NCBI GenBank assembly: GCA_008638225.1
Contig: VTPP01000009.1
Location: 1-42,723 of the forward strand
DNA: 42,723 bases
Direction: 5' to 3'
DNA from: Pelagibacteraceae bacterium
Lineage (GTDB): Bacteria; Pseudomonadota; Alphaproteobacteria; Pelagibacterales; Pelagibacteraceae
Part shown: positions 17,797 through 27,020 of the stretch, piece after piece
Layout of the letters: every line of letters begins with the position of its first letter
Numbering within the stretch: the stretch's first letter is position 1
Position numbers and translations under genes: made by a program
The notes under the pieces: model-generated
Told to the model about the DNA's origin: nothing
Databases searched by the model: none
What the model saw: the letters and a program-made list of their open reading frames with translations, nothing else

Positions 17797-18201
17797 TAAA
17801 ATTAAGTGTGTTAGGATAACGTTTCCAGTTAAAAAAAATCTCATTCGTATATATTCAGGCATTTGATGAGCTGCAGTTTTTTTATCACAAATATAAATTA
17901 ATATATAAATTAGAACATAAATAATTACCTTTAATGAGTAACTTACAAACAACTCTGAAATCATGGCCATAAGGGGAAAAGTAACAGACAATATTCTAAA
18001 AAAATTATTATTTTTTTGTTTTGGTAGTATCATTAGTTTCATCCACAAGGATCCAGACAAAAAACAAATAATAATTACAGAATATAAAAAAAATATATCT
18101 ATAAAAAAGTTATAATCTTCAAAAATAGAAATAATTGAAAAAAAATAAAAAGGAATTAAACCTAAATAACTAAGAGATAAAATATTTTTATTTAAGTTCA
18201 C
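17764..18201 (-). CDS. DUF3429-like small membrane protein
   Basis: This 145-residue protein has four to five hydrophobic helices. SYLGLIPFYFFS at the start, FLSGSLWM in the middle, and a MRFFLTGNVILTHLIL end resemble the DUF3429 family of unknown function. It starts at a GTG that overlaps the stop of the upstream TauE/SafE gene by one base (TAGTG on the minus strand), which implies coupling. It ends 33 bases inside pyrD. The family match was made by eye and is moderately secure; no function can be given. Confidence 0.68.
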   Translation of the reverse strand: MNLNKNILSLSYLGLIPFYFFSIISIFEDYNFFIDIFFLYSVIIICFLSGSLWMKLMILPKQKNNNFFRILSVTFPLMAMISELFVSYSLKVIIYVLIYILIYICDKKTAAHQMPEYIRMRFFLTGNVILTHLILLYTIFTYGVF

Positions 18202-19262
18202 TATATAAATTTTCTAAATCCATAAGCTGCAATTATCCCTACAATAATTGCTAGGAATATTGAACTTAACGCGTACAGTGAGGGAAAATTTTGCGAGACA
18301 TTTATAACAAATTCAGTAACCATATTTAAATCATGAGAGACAGGCAGTTGCCCGGTGATGTTTGCAGAGGGTATAATTTTGTGAAAAAATAAGTCGTAGC
18401 CAAATTTAAAACCAAAAATAACGACAAGGATTGATAGCATAGCCCTTAATTCTTCACTTTTAAGTTTGTTACCAATCTTAGTTCCAATTTGAGCCCCAAT
18501 AACGGAGCCAACTACCAGAATAAGAACTAAGTAAATATCAATAGTATTGTTGTTAAGGGCATGTAGCAAAGTTACAATAATCATAATAAAGATCATTACA
18601 AAAAGTGAAGTTCCTGGCACTAGCCTTGCAGGCATGCCTAAAATATAAATCATAATTGGAACTAACAAAAACCCACCACCCACACCTAGCATTGAGGAAA
18701 GAATTCCAACAACTATTCCAAAAAATACCGGAGGTATAATGCTTATATATAATTTAGATTTTCTTATTCTCATTTTAAAAGGAAGATTATGAACCCAGTA
18801 GTGTCTATGTAATTTTCTTCGAATAAAACGGTTTAATTTAATCCTTCTTATTTCTATTAAACTTTCAAATAGCATTAAGATCCCAATACTCGTCAACAAT
18901 ACACAATACATTATAGATATAATGTTATTGACTGAACCTTGTATCAAAAAAAATTTAAATATAATTATCCCAACAATTGAACCAAAAATACCACCTGACA
19001 AAATGAGTAATCCCATTTTAATATCTAATTGATTTTTAAACCAATGAGCTAACGTTCCAGAAACAGAGGCAGCTAAAATATTATTAGCACCATTTGCAAC
19101 AGCATAAATAGGAGGTATTCCTAAAAAAATTAAAATAGGTGTAATTAAAAATCCACCTCCAATCCCCAAAAGACCTGCAAAAAAGCCAACTACAACGCTA
19201 ATTATAAGAAGAGTTGCTAGATTGACGGTGACATCTGCAATGGGTAAATAAATTTGAAGCAT
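18201..19262 (-). CDS. TauE/SafE-family membrane transporter
   Basis: This is a 353-residue polytopic protein with two homologous halves, each carrying a glycine-rich loop: GLLGIGGGFLITPILIFLG near the N-terminus and SMLGVGGGFLLVPIMIYILG in the second half. These are hallmarks of the TauE/SafE (DUF81) family, which exports sulfite or sulfur-containing organic acids. A basic cytoplasmic stretch (about 140-165, RRIKLNRFIRRKLHRH) links the halves. The substrate here is unknown. It starts at the ATG at 19262 and is coupled to the downstream DUF3429-like gene. Confidence 0.88.
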   Translation of the reverse strand: MLQIYLPIADVTVNLATLLIISVVVGFFAGLLGIGGGFLITPILIFLGIPPIYAVANGANNILAASVSGTLAHWFKNQLDIKMGLLILSGGIFGSIVGIIIFKFFLIQGSVNNIISIMYCVLLTSIGILMLFESLIEIRRIKLNRFIRRKLHRHYWVHNLPFKMRIRKSKLYISIIPPVFFGIVVGILSSMLGVGGGFLLVPIMIYILGMPARLVPGTSLFVMIFIMIIVTLLHALNNNTIDIYLVLILVVGSVIGAQIGTKIGNKLKSEELRAMLSILVVIFGFKFGYDLFFHKIIPSANITGQLPVSHDLNMVTEFVINVSQNFPSLYALSSIFLAIIVGIIAAYGFRKFI

Positions 19263-19335
19263 TAATTTAAAAGAAAACTCATTAATAATGCAATAATCTT
19301 CAAGCAGTTAAATGTCAAATCACCAAAATAATGGC

Positions 19336-19364
19336 TTGACCATAAAACTTTATCAAAATATACC
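19336..19364 (+). promoter_or_regulatory. rpmB promoter
   Basis: TTGACC (19336-19341), a 17-bp spacer, and TATACC (19359-19364) make one of the clearest sigma70-type promoters in the window. It lies 18 bases before the rpmB ATG, with GGAG (19372-19375) as ribosome-binding site. The predicted leader is only about ten bases, in keeping with the compact genome. Confidence 0.65.
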
Positions 19365-19381
19365 CCTTGCCGGAGAAGCTT

Positions 19382-19663
19382 ATGGCAAATTTATGTGAAT
19401 TAACTGGAAAAAGACCAATGAGTGGTCACAAAGTTAGTCATGCAAACAATAAAACCAAAAGAAAATTTTATCCAAATATTAAAAAAGTCACTTTGAGAAG
19501 TGAAATACTAAATAAAAATATTAGATTTAAAATTTCAACACGAGCTTTAAAAGCCGTAGATTTTAGAGGCGGAATAGATGAATTTTTAATTAGAGCTAAA
19601 AACAAAAAGTTAGCTTTAAGAGTTAGAAAAATAAAAAAAGAGATATTGGCCAAGTCTCTTTAA
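19382..19663 (+). CDS. rpmB: 50S ribosomal protein L28
   Basis: This is a large-subunit ribosomal protein of about 93 residues. It begins MANLCELTGKRPMSGHKVSHANNKTKRKFYPN, which matches L28 closely, and has the longer C-terminal tail (IDEFLIRAKNKKLALRVRKIKKE) of alphaproteobacterial versions. The ATG at 19382 is preferred over an in-frame TTG at 19367 because GGAG sits six bases before it. It is followed after 9 bp by a queuosine-precursor transporter gene that probably shares its promoter. Confidence 0.96.
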   Translation: MANLCELTGKRPMSGHKVSHANNKTKRKFYPNIKKVTLRSEILNKNIRFKISTRALKAVDFRGGIDEFLIRAKNKKLALRVRKIKKEILAKSL

Positions 19664-19672
19664 TCAACTCTT

Positions 19673-20245
19673 TTGAAATATAATAAAATTATCCCATTTG
19701 TTTTTTCAATGATGCTTGTAGTTCTAGCGTCAAATTATTTAGTTCAGTATCCTTTTTACTATTTCAATTTAGAAAATATTTTAACCTGGGGAGCATTTAC
19801 TTACCCTATTGCTTTTTTGATTACTGATGTAGCTAACCGAGTCTATGGTTTTTCATTTGCCAAGAAAGTGATTTTAGCAGGATTTGTATGGGGTGTTATT
19901 GTTTCTTTTTTTTTCACATTAAGTCCAATTGATTTAATTGGAATTAGGATTGTCATAGGGTCTGGAACTGCTTTTTTATTAGCTCAAATGATGGATGCTA
20001 AAATTTTCGATAAACTTAGAACTAGCAAACAATGGTTTATTCCACCATTCATTTCTTCTTTTTTTTCATCCGCAATAGATACTTTGTTGTTTTTCTCTAT
20101 AGCTTTTTATGGAACAGATGTCCCATGGATTACCCTTGGTTTAGGAGATTTTTTTGTAAAAATGTTACTAGCAGTAATTATGCTAATCCCATTTAAAATT
20201 ATCGTTTCAAATTTGTTATTAGTTAAGCGTACGACCATCAGCTGA
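19673..20245 (+). CDS. yhhQ: Queuosine precursor transporter (YhhQ/VUT family)
   Basis: This 190-residue membrane protein has about six helices. The family core [25 protein letters not shown] is clear, with later [19 protein letters not shown] and [14 protein letters not shown]. YhhQ-type proteins import queuine or preQ precursors used to modify the wobble base of certain tRNAs. It starts at a TTG (19673), the only start that keeps the first helix whole. It is probably translated from the rpmB transcript. The last 27 bases overlap cobT on the opposite strand. Confidence 0.87.
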   Translation: MKYNKIIPFVFSMMLVVLASNYLVQYPFYYFNLENILTWGAFTYPIAFLITDVANRVYGFSFAKKVILAGFVWGVIVSFFFTLSPIDLIGIRIVIGSGTAFLLAQMMDAKIFDKLRTSKQWFIPPFISSFFSSAIDTLLFFSIAFYGTDVPWITLGLGDFFVKMLLAVIMLIPFKIIVSNLLLVKRTTIS

Positions 20246-21991
20246 AAATAATTCAACTAATCTATCTACCATAGCATCGCCTAACTCCTGAACATCCGCA
20301 ATTTTAATTGCCTGTTTGTAGTAGTTAGAAACGTCATGGCCAATACCAATTGCATTAATCTCAACATCTTTACTTTCCTCTACCCATTGCACTACTTTTT
20401 TAAGATGTTGTTCTAGATAGTTTCCAGAATTTACAGATAAAGTAGAGTCATCTACAGGTGCACCATCAGAAATTACCATGATTATTTTTCGTTCTTCTTT
20501 TCTCTTTTTCATTCTGTTGAAAGCCCACAATATCGCCTCTCCATCTATATTCTCTTTTAGAATTCCTTCTTTGAGCATTAGCCCTAAGTTATTTTTAGCC
20601 CTCCTCCAAGGTGTGTCGGCAGATTTGTAAATAATATGACATAAATCATTAAGTCTACCTGGGTTATTTTTTTTATTTTTCATCCAAAGTTCTCTACTTT
20701 TTCCACCCTTCCAATTTAGAGTAGTAAAACCAAGAACTTCTACTTTTACAGAGCATCGTTCCAATGTTCTTGAAAGAATGTCAGCACAAATTGCTGCAAT
20801 AGTAATAGGCCTTCCTCGCATAGAACCAGAATTGTCAATTAAAAGAGTCACAACTGTATCTTTGAATTCAACATCTTTTTCTTTTTTATAAGAAAGAGAA
20901 TTAAAAGGATCCATTATTACTCTTGGTAATTTTGATGCATCTAAGATTCCTTCCTCCAAATCAAAACTCCATGATCTATTTTGTTTTGCCAATAATTTTC
21001 TTTGCAGTTTATTTGCTAAACGAGAAATAAAATTTTGCAAGCTAGCTAATTGTAAATCTAAATTAGTCCGTAATTTTTTTATTTCTTCTTCTGTAATTAA
21101 ATCTTTAGCATCAATTATTTTATCAAATTGATTTGTAAAAATAGAATACTTCCTTGGATCTCCGTCTTTTAAAGGCTGTCTTTGTCCTTGAGGAAGATTC
21201 TCATCATCGCTTTCTTCTAATGAAGTTTCTTGGTCATTAAGGCTGGGATCAAATTCAATTTCAGGAACAATATTATCCATGTCGAATTCCTGAGTTTTAG
21301 ACTGCTGATTTTCTTCCTCCATAGATTTCTGTTGGTTTTGGTTATTGTCAATATTTTCTTCATTGTTTTGATTTTCTAAGTTTTCAGGTTCATTTTTCTG
21401 GTCGTTTATTTCCAATTCTTGAATAATGGATTTTACTAATGTTGTATATTCTTGTTGGTTGTTTAGTGATGTATTTAATTCTGAAATTTTGTTTAATATT
21501 TTTTCATCAAACAAATTATCCCATCGTTTAAAATCTTGTTTTTTATTTTCATGAATAGGCAAATCCATTAAATTTTTTCTTAAATATGCTTCAAACGCAT
21601 CAGCTATAAAATTTTGAGAATGAACGTCGCTATTTAATATTTTTTTTTGATAAAAATTATTTAAATTATTTTTAATTCCTAAATATTGGTCAGAACCAAT
21701 TTTTTCATATCTAATTTTTTCTGCTATTTTGTATAATGACTTGCTGACAGTTCCTTTTGGCTCATTTTTTTTAGAAATATATTCATTATTATATCTAATG
21801 CGTAAAGCTTCTGAATCTGCCGTAGCTCTTGCTTCCAGTATCTCATCCGGATTATTTGCAGAAATAATTTTAGGTATATGAACCTTGGCTATTTGTTGTT
21901 GATCTTCTATAGAAATCGAACTTCTGGCTATTGCTTTTGCGGTGGAGAATACTGCGTTCTTAAAGTTTTCTAGTTCTTGTTTACTGTCCAT
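20219..21991 (-). CDS. cobT: Cobaltochelatase subunit CobT-like (VWA domain)
   Basis: This 590-residue protein has an N-terminal helical domain and an acidic, Asn/Gln/Glu-rich linker (about 200-285). The C-terminal von Willebrand A domain has the metal-ion site DNSGSMRG (from D386) and later [19 protein letters not shown]. In cobalamin-making bacteria CobT partners CobS and CobN to insert cobalt. No cobN or other corrin gene is in the window, so the pair may act as a MoxR/VWA-type chaperone instead. It overlaps cobS by 11 bp. Family identity is strong, function less so. Confidence 0.9.
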   Translation of the reverse strand: MDSKQELENFKNAVFSTAKAIARSSISIEDQQQIAKVHIPKIISANNPDEILEARATADSEALRIRYNNEYISKKNEPKGTVSKSLYKIAEKIRYEKIGSDQYLGIKNNLNNFYQKKILNSDVHSQNFIADAFEAYLRKNLMDLPIHENKKQDFKRWDNLFDEKILNKISELNTSLNNQQEYTTLVKSIIQELEINDQKNEPENLENQNNEENIDNNQNQQKSMEEENQQSKTQEFDMDNIVPEIEFDPSLNDQETSLEESDDENLPQGQRQPLKDGDPRKYSIFTNQFDKIIDAKDLITEEEIKKLRTNLDLQLASLQNFISRLANKLQRKLLAKQNRSWSFDLEEGILDASKLPRVIMDPFNSLSYKKEKDVEFKDTVVTLLIDNSGSMRGRPITIAAICADILSRTLERCSVKVEVLGFTTLNWKGGKSRELWMKNKKNNPGRLNDLCHIIYKSADTPWRRAKNNLGLMLKEGILKENIDGEAILWAFNRMKKRKEERKIIMVISDGAPVDDSTLSVNSGNYLEQHLKKVVQWVEESKDVEINAIGIGHDVSNYYKQAIKIADVQELGDAMVDRLVELFSADGRTLN

Positions 21992-22979
21992 TATTTTTTT
22001 CTGCTAGTTTAGCAGGAGCAGTAGTAGAATTAATTTCTTGCCCAAAACATCTTTGATAATATTCAGAAACAATAGATCTTTCTAATTCATCGCATTTATT
22101 TAAGAAAGAGACCTTAAAAGAATGACCTAAATTTTTAAAAATATTATAATTTTCAGACCAGGTAATTACTGTTCTAGGACTCATCACGGTTGAAATATCT
22201 CCGTTTGCGAAACCTTTTCTAGTTAGATTTGCAACCTTAACCATATTGCTTACAAGTTTTTTTCCTTCTACATTATTTAAAAATGCACACTTGGATAAAA
22301 CAATAGCTTCTTCCTTGTCAGGATTTAAATAATTGAGAGTAGTTACAATATTCCACCGATCCATTTGTCCCTGATTTATTTGTTGAGTTCCGTGATAAAG
22401 ACCACTGGTATCCCCTAAGCCTATTGTGTTAGTGGTAGCAAACAATCTAAAATAAAAGTGTTGTTTGATCACTTTGTTTTTATCTAAAAGAGTAAATTTT
22501 CCATCACTTTCAAGAACTCTTTGAATGACAAACATAACATCAGGTCTGCCAGCATCATATTCATCGAATACTAAAGCAACAGGATTTTGTAGTGACCAGG
22601 GAAGAACTCCCTCTTTAAATTCTGTGATTTGTTTATTGTCTTTTATAACAATTGCATCTTTTCCGATTAGATCAATTCTGCTTATATGGCTGTCTAAATT
22701 TACACGAACACAAGGCCAATTCAATCTAGCAGCAACTTGTTCAATGTGAGTTGATTTTCCAGTTCCATGAAAACCCTGTACTAGCACTCTTCGATTAAAT
22801 GAAAAACCAGCTAAAATTGCCAACGTTGTTTCTTTGTCGAAAATATAACTTTTATCAATATCCGGCACATACTCGTTTTTTTTTGAAAAACCTTCTACGA
22901 TCATGTCACTATCAAAGCCAAAAACTTCTTTAACGGATATTTTTGTATCTGGCTTGTTTTCAAACGTTGTTATACTCAT
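21981..22979 (-). CDS. cobS: Cobaltochelatase subunit CobS-like AAA+ ATPase
   Basis: This 332-residue AAA+ ATPase of the MoxR/CobS clade has Walker [10 protein letters not shown] (69-77), Walker [11 protein letters not shown], sensor [11 protein letters not shown] and an arginine-finger region MSPRTVITW. It starts with an ATG that overlaps the stop of the dnaJ-like gene by four bases (ATGA), and it overlaps cobT by 11 bases at the other end. This suggests coupled synthesis of all three proteins. CobS forms hexamers with CobT; cobalt insertion also needs CobN, which is not seen here. Confidence 0.92.
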   Translation of the reverse strand: MSITTFENKPDTKISVKEVFGFDSDMIVEGFSKKNEYVPDIDKSYIFDKETTLAILAGFSFNRRVLVQGFHGTGKSTHIEQVAARLNWPCVRVNLDSHISRIDLIGKDAIVIKDNKQITEFKEGVLPWSLQNPVALVFDEYDAGRPDVMFVIQRVLESDGKFTLLDKNKVIKQHFYFRLFATTNTIGLGDTSGLYHGTQQINQGQMDRWNIVTTLNYLNPDKEEAIVLSKCAFLNNVEGKKLVSNMVKVANLTRKGFANGDISTVMSPRTVITWSENYNIFKNLGHSFKVSFLNKCDELERSIVSEYYQRCFGQEINSTTAPAKLAEKNNGQ

Positions 22980-23626
22980 GCAACCTCAGTATTTTTATTA
23001 ATAGAATTATTTAAAAAAGAATAAGCAAGGGTGATTTCTTTTAATTTTTCTTCGTATTTTTTATTTCCAGCATTAATATCAGGGTGATATTTTTTAACAA
23101 GTTTTTTAAATTGCACTCTAATATCGCTCCAATTTACTTCAGTATTTAATTCCATTTTTTTTAAAGCCAGAACTTGTGTGTGGTTATATTTTGCACCAGT
23201 ATAAGAAGTTGAACTTTTAAATTTATTAAAAAAAAGTAATTCGTCCTCAATCGCATTGTTCCACAATTTTTGAAAAAAAGTATCCTTGTTACCAAATTTT
23301 TGAGTCTTTTTATGAAAAGTTAAATCATCATACATAAAATTTTCTATTTCAGATTGAGACATTCCATCGAAAAAATCCCATTTTTGATTATAAATTTTTA
23401 CATGTTCCTCACAAAACCATAAAAAATTATCCAAATCTTTGCTGGGAGCTTTGAATTCTCCAATCTGGCTGCAGCCTTCCCAGTCGCATCCTAATTTTTC
23501 CTTATCAATATGTTCCTGGTGATGATCCATGCAATACCACAAGTATTCTTTATTTTTTTTATCCTTAATAAGAACTTGCTTATAAGCTCTTTGATTGCAG
23601 TATAATTTTTCACAATTTTTTTTCAT
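22976..23626 (-). CDS. J-domain protein (DnaJ-like) linked to CobS/CobT
   Basis: This 216-residue protein has a C-terminal J domain with HPD at 181-183 (KKYHPDINAGNKK). The N-terminal half carries paired Cys/His motifs (CEKLYCNQ, WYCMDHH, CDWEGC, WFCEEH) that look like metal-binding knuckles. J domains stimulate DnaK ATPase; the N-terminal part probably selects the client. It is the first gene of the operon with cobS and cobT, an arrangement conserved in Alphaproteobacteria, which suggests it serves that AAA+/VWA pair. It is divergent from bolA across only 38 bp. Confidence 0.87.
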   Translation of the reverse strand: MKKNCEKLYCNQRAYKQVLIKDKKNKEYLWYCMDHHQEHIDKEKLGCDWEGCSQIGEFKAPSKDLDNFLWFCEEHVKIYNQKWDFFDGMSQSEIENFMYDDLTFHKKTQKFGNKDTFFQKLWNNAIEDELLFFNKFKSSTSYTGAKYNHTQVLALKKMELNTEVNWSDIRVQFKKLVKKYHPDINAGNKKYEEKLKEITLAYSFLNNSINKNTEVA

Positions 23627-23664
23627 AACCTTTAAAAATTGATACTATAATAAATTATATAAAT

Positions 23665-23928
23665 ATGGAAAAAAATATTGCTGCAGATATAAAAGAAAAA
23701 ATTCAAAAGGAATTAGGTCTGTTACATATAGAGGTTATTAATAACTCTCACTTGCATCAGCATCACAGCTCTTCCCCCAAGAATGGCAATAGTCATTTTC
23801 AATTAATTATATCTTCTAATGAATTGAAAGGACTTAGTCGTATTCAAATTCATAAAAAAATTTATGCTATTCTCAAGCAAGAGTTAGAACACACTATTCA
23901 TTCCTTAGAAATTTCAATTAATGATTAG
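23665..23928 (+). CDS. bolA: BolA family protein
   Basis: This 87-residue protein has the BolA fold: a helix (IAADIKEKIQKELGLLHIEV), then SHFQLIISSNELKGLSRIQIHKKIYAIL and the C-terminal HSLEISI strand. BolA proteins pair with monothiol glutaredoxins and take part in iron-sulfur handling or stress control. The HLHQHH stretch supplies possible ligand histidines. It is divergent from the dnaJ-cobS-cobT operon and overlaps the end of the CorC-like gene by 11 bases. Confidence 0.93.
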   Translation: MEKNIAADIKEKIQKELGLLHIEVINNSHLHQHHSSSPKNGNSHFQLIISSNELKGLSRIQIHKKIYAILKQELEHTIHSLEISIND

Positions 23929-25189
23929 TTTTTTTTGGCAATACTAGCTTAATCTGAGTTATTTGATTTTTATTTTTATTAATAATCTCGTACATAATAT
24001 TTCCAAAAGAAAAAATCTGTCCTACTTCCGGAAAAGATTCTGTTTCATGAATTAAGTATCCAGCGATTGTTGAAGAATTATTATTTGGAATTGCAATATC
24101 AAGTTCTCGATTGATATCACGAATATTTACATCACCTCTTATTCTGTAAGTATTGCTGTCGATTTTTCTAATTCCAACCGTTGAAAAATCTTTTTCATCA
24201 AATATGTTTCCCACAATTTCTTCAATAATATCTTCCATAGAAATTAGTCCCATCAACTCACCGTACTCATCAACTACAAACGCTAACTTTTCATGCCTTT
24301 GAATAAATTCAGTAAGTTGATCTTTGGCCTTAGTTGTTTCGGGAATAAACCAAGGCTTAATTAAATTTTCTTTAATTTTTAAAATATCTAATTGTCCTTT
24401 TTCATTTAAGTTGGTTAATACATTTTTCGCATGGATAAGTCCTAAAATATTATTTGGGTTTTTTTCCCACACAGGTATTCTGCTGAATGAACTTTTTGAA
24501 ATTCGAGAAAAAAATTCAGCAGTATTATTTAAGTCTATAGAATAAATATTTTTTCTATGGGTCATAATCTTCTCAACAGTAATTTCTTTTAAATCTAGAA
24601 TTGCATTGAGCATGTTGCCCTCATCTTTTAGCAACCTGCCCTCATCTTCGTGCATATCTATAATATTTCTAATGTCTTCTCTTGCTGTTTTAGATGTTAT
24701 TTTATTTTCCATATCAATTCTCATAATTTTGAAAAAGACCCAATTAATAGCCTTGATTAGTAGCACGATTGGAGTGATTATTTTTGAAAAGAAAACTAAA
24801 TATTTTGCCATTGCCAAAGCAAATTTATCTGGTCTTATTAAAGCATAGCTTTTAGGAAGAACTTCTGAAAAAATAACAATCAGTAAAGACATGATAATAG
24901 TTGAATAAACAACAGCATTGTCACCATAATATTTAATGAGAACCGCGGTCGCTAATACTGATGCCAAAATATTTACAAAATTATTTCCTATAAGTAATGA
25001 GCTAATCAGATCGCTTTTTTTACTTATTAGGTAGAGCAGATGTTTTGCTCTTTTATCACCACGTATTGCCATTTTATGAATTTTACTTTTAGAAACAGAG
25101 GTAATAGATGTTTCTGAACCAGAAAGCAAACCTGATAACAAAAGCAAAAAAATAATAATTAAAATAGATAATAGTAAATCGTCAGACAT
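23918..25189 (-). CDS. CNNM/CorC-type transporter with CBS domains
   Basis: This 423-residue protein has an N-terminal DUF21 (CNNM) membrane domain of about four helices (LLSGLLSGSETSITSVSKSKIH, SDLISSLLIGNNFVNILASVLAT). A CBS pair follows (about 205-330; IMTHRKNIYSIDL, LAFVVDEYGELMGLISMEDIIEEIVG) and then a C-terminal CorC/HlyC domain. Related proteins are linked to Mg2+/Co2+ homeostasis, although they are often annotated as hemolysins. It is the last gene of the aroK-aroB run and overlaps aroB by 8 bases, a linkage common in Alphaproteobacteria. Confidence 0.9.
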   Translation of the reverse strand: MSDDLLLSILIIIFLLLLSGLLSGSETSITSVSKSKIHKMAIRGDKRAKHLLYLISKKSDLISSLLIGNNFVNILASVLATAVLIKYYGDNAVVYSTIIMSLLIVIFSEVLPKSYALIRPDKFALAMAKYLVFFSKIITPIVLLIKAINWVFFKIMRIDMENKITSKTAREDIRNIIDMHEDEGRLLKDEGNMLNAILDLKEITVEKIMTHRKNIYSIDLNNTAEFFSRISKSSFSRIPVWEKNPNNILGLIHAKNVLTNLNEKGQLDILKIKENLIKPWFIPETTKAKDQLTEFIQRHEKLAFVVDEYGELMGLISMEDIIEEIVGNIFDEKDFSTVGIRKIDSNTYRIRGDVNIRDINRELDIAIPNNNSSTIAGYLIHETESFPEVGQIFSFGNIMYEIINKNKNQITQIKLVLPKKTNH

Positions 25190-26300
25190 TTATTAGTTCA
25201 TTTTTTATAAATGGAATTAGGGTTTTGCCTAAAGTTGTTTTGTAAATAAAAGCTTTGCCAATTTGTTTTAATAAAATTAAATTTATTGTGTCTGAGTTAT
25301 TTTTTTTATCTTTTTTCATAATATCTACGAAATTATGAATTTGATTTGAGCGTAAATATTTTTTTAAAGAATGTTTTAAATTAAGTTTGGAATATAGATG
25401 GATTATTTTATGTAATTCTGCTTCTTTTAGAAAGCCCTGCTTAACAGATACTTTACTAGCTGCCATCATGCCTATAATTACAGCTTCACCATGATTTAGT
25501 TTAGAAGAGTATTTTAAATGGGATTCTAAAGCATGACCGATGGTGTGACCAAAATTAAGTATGGCTCTTAATCCCTTTTCCTTTTCATCTTTTCCAACAA
25601 CTAGCGCCTTACTCTTGCAGCTAATTTCGATAGCTTTTAATATTGTTTCTGGTTTTAGGCGATCTATAATTTCATGCCCATATTTACATAACCAAAAAAA
25701 GAATTTTTTATTCATAATAAGTGAGTATTTTAATATTTCTGCAAATCCGGATATCATTTCTCTCTTTGGTAATGAGTGCAAAACTGCAATATCAATTAAT
25801 ACGAATTGAGGATGATAAAAGGTTCCAATTAAATTTTTTCCATAATTATTGTTAACTCCTGTTTTGCCACCAACAGAGGAATCAACTTGTGCAAGAAGAG
25901 TTGTTGGAACTTGAACAAAGCCAATCCCCCTTTTAAAAATACTAGCAGCAAATCCTACAATATCACCAACGACTCCACCGCCTAGCGCAACAATAGTATC
26001 GTTTCGGTCAAAATTATTTTTTGTTAAAAAATCTAGGATTTTATTTACTTGAGGTAAGTTTTTATTCTTTTCGCCAGCAGGTATCATTAAAGAGAAATGC
26101 TTAATTTTTTTTGGCAAAGTCGCTCTAATTGTTTTTAAGTACTCATTTGGTATTTGGGAATTGCTAACAAACAAAATTTTTTTTGAATGTGTACAGTGAT
26201 GCAAATAAAATTTATAAAATTTATTTAATATATTGTTACCAAGGACAATGGGGTAGTTATTATTAGTAAGCTTGATTGTAATGTTTTTTAATGACCTCAT
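25182..26300 (-). CDS. aroB: 3-dehydroquinate synthase
   Basis: AroB makes 3-dehydroquinate from DAHP, the second shikimate-pathway step. The NAD-binding part shows GGGVVGDIVGFAASIFKRGIGF and VPTTLLAQVDSSVGGKTGVN. The zinc-site and substrate region has LKYSLIM and LNFGHTIGHALES. The length, 372 residues, is normal. Its ATG overlaps the aroK stop by four bases (ATGA) and its end overlaps the corC-like start by eight, so the three genes are likely one translationally coupled operon. Confidence 0.96.
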   Translation of the reverse strand: MRSLKNITIKLTNNNYPIVLGNNILNKFYKFYLHHCTHSKKILFVSNSQIPNEYLKTIRATLPKKIKHFSLMIPAGEKNKNLPQVNKILDFLTKNNFDRNDTIVALGGGVVGDIVGFAASIFKRGIGFVQVPTTLLAQVDSSVGGKTGVNNNYGKNLIGTFYHPQFVLIDIAVLHSLPKREMISGFAEILKYSLIMNKKFFFWLCKYGHEIIDRLKPETILKAIEISCKSKALVVGKDEKEKGLRAILNFGHTIGHALESHLKYSSKLNHGEAVIIGMMAASKVSVKQGFLKEAELHKIIHLYSKLNLKHSLKKYLRSNQIHNFVDIMKKDKKNNSDTINLILLKQIGKAFIYKTTLGKTLIPFIKNELINV

Positions 26301-26800
26301 AAATATTTTTCAATTTCATTAACAACTTTTTTTTTAGTCATGTTAGTAGCTTCAATTCTTATGTTTGCCAATTTGTAGATAGGTGTACGTTCTTTTAAAA
26401 TATTTCTAACAGAATCTTCCAATTTTTCATAATTTAACATTGGTCTTATATTTCTGGATTGTTTTATTCTTTTAACCAGGGTTTTAATATTTATATCTAT
26501 CCATATGGATAAGGCTTTTTTAGATACAATTTGCCTAATTTTGCTATTTAAAAAAGCACCACCACCTAAAGCAATTACTTTTTTTTCACCGTCGATTAAA
26601 CTTGTGCAAACTTCTTCTTCAATTTTTCTAAAATAGTTTTCACCTTTTATTTTAAAAATATCCTTTATTTTCATATCTGTTTTTTTTTCGATTTCGACAT
26701 CAATATCTAAAAATTTAACTCCAAGATTGCGAGCAAGCTCTTTACCTACAGAGGTTTTTCCTGATCCCATCATCCCAGTTAAAACAAGGGTATTATTCAT
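26297..26800 (-). CDS. aroK: Shikimate kinase
   Basis: AroK phosphorylates shikimate at the 3-OH. It has Walker A GMMGSGKT (9-16), the shikimate-binding DIDVEIEKKTDMKIKDIF, FRKIEEEVC, and the central GGGAFLN; the lid region contains RNIRPML. At 167 residues it is typical. The ATG at 26800 is the first gene of the aroK-aroB-corC operon. A TATAAT-like element lies in the 67-bp gap shared with the divergent small ORF. Confidence 0.95.
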   Translation of the reverse strand: MNNTLVLTGMMGSGKTSVGKELARNLGVKFLDIDVEIEKKTDMKIKDIFKIKGENYFRKIEEEVCTSLIDGEKKVIALGGGAFLNSKIRQIVSKKALSIWIDINIKTLVKRIKQSRNIRPMLNYEKLEDSVRNILKERTPIYKLANIRIEATNMTKKKVVNEIEKYL

Positions 26801-26867
26801 TGATCTTTAATATTATATAAATTATTAACATATTTTAGACTTAAATTTTTATATACTAATTTCAACA

Positions 26868-27020
26868 ATGTTTAAAAACAAACCTATTTGGACAGTACTT
26901 TTAATTTTTTCACTAATAATAGGAGTGATGATTTTAGTTAATTCTTTAAATATAGCGCCAGCATCAAAACCAGTTGAAATAAAACTTCCCAATGAAAAAA
27001 TTCTGGAAGTCGTCAAATAA
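26868..27020 (+). CDS. Small single-helix membrane protein (50 residues), unknown
   Basis: ATG at 26868 opens a 50-codon frame ending with TAA at 27018-27020. It starts MFKNKPIWTVLLIFSLIIGV, giving one transmembrane helix (about 8-28) and a short charged tail ending in EKILEVVK. It overlaps the next gene, the 596-residue exported protein, by 29 bases in another frame. TATACT at 26852-26857 is close upstream and may be a -10 for this or an internal start. I recognise no family. Evidence for coding is the clean frame, the helix and the overlap, which would couple translation to the next gene. Confidence 0.55.
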   Translation: MFKNKPIWTVLLIFSLIIGVMILVNSLNIAPASKPVEIKLPNEKILEVVK

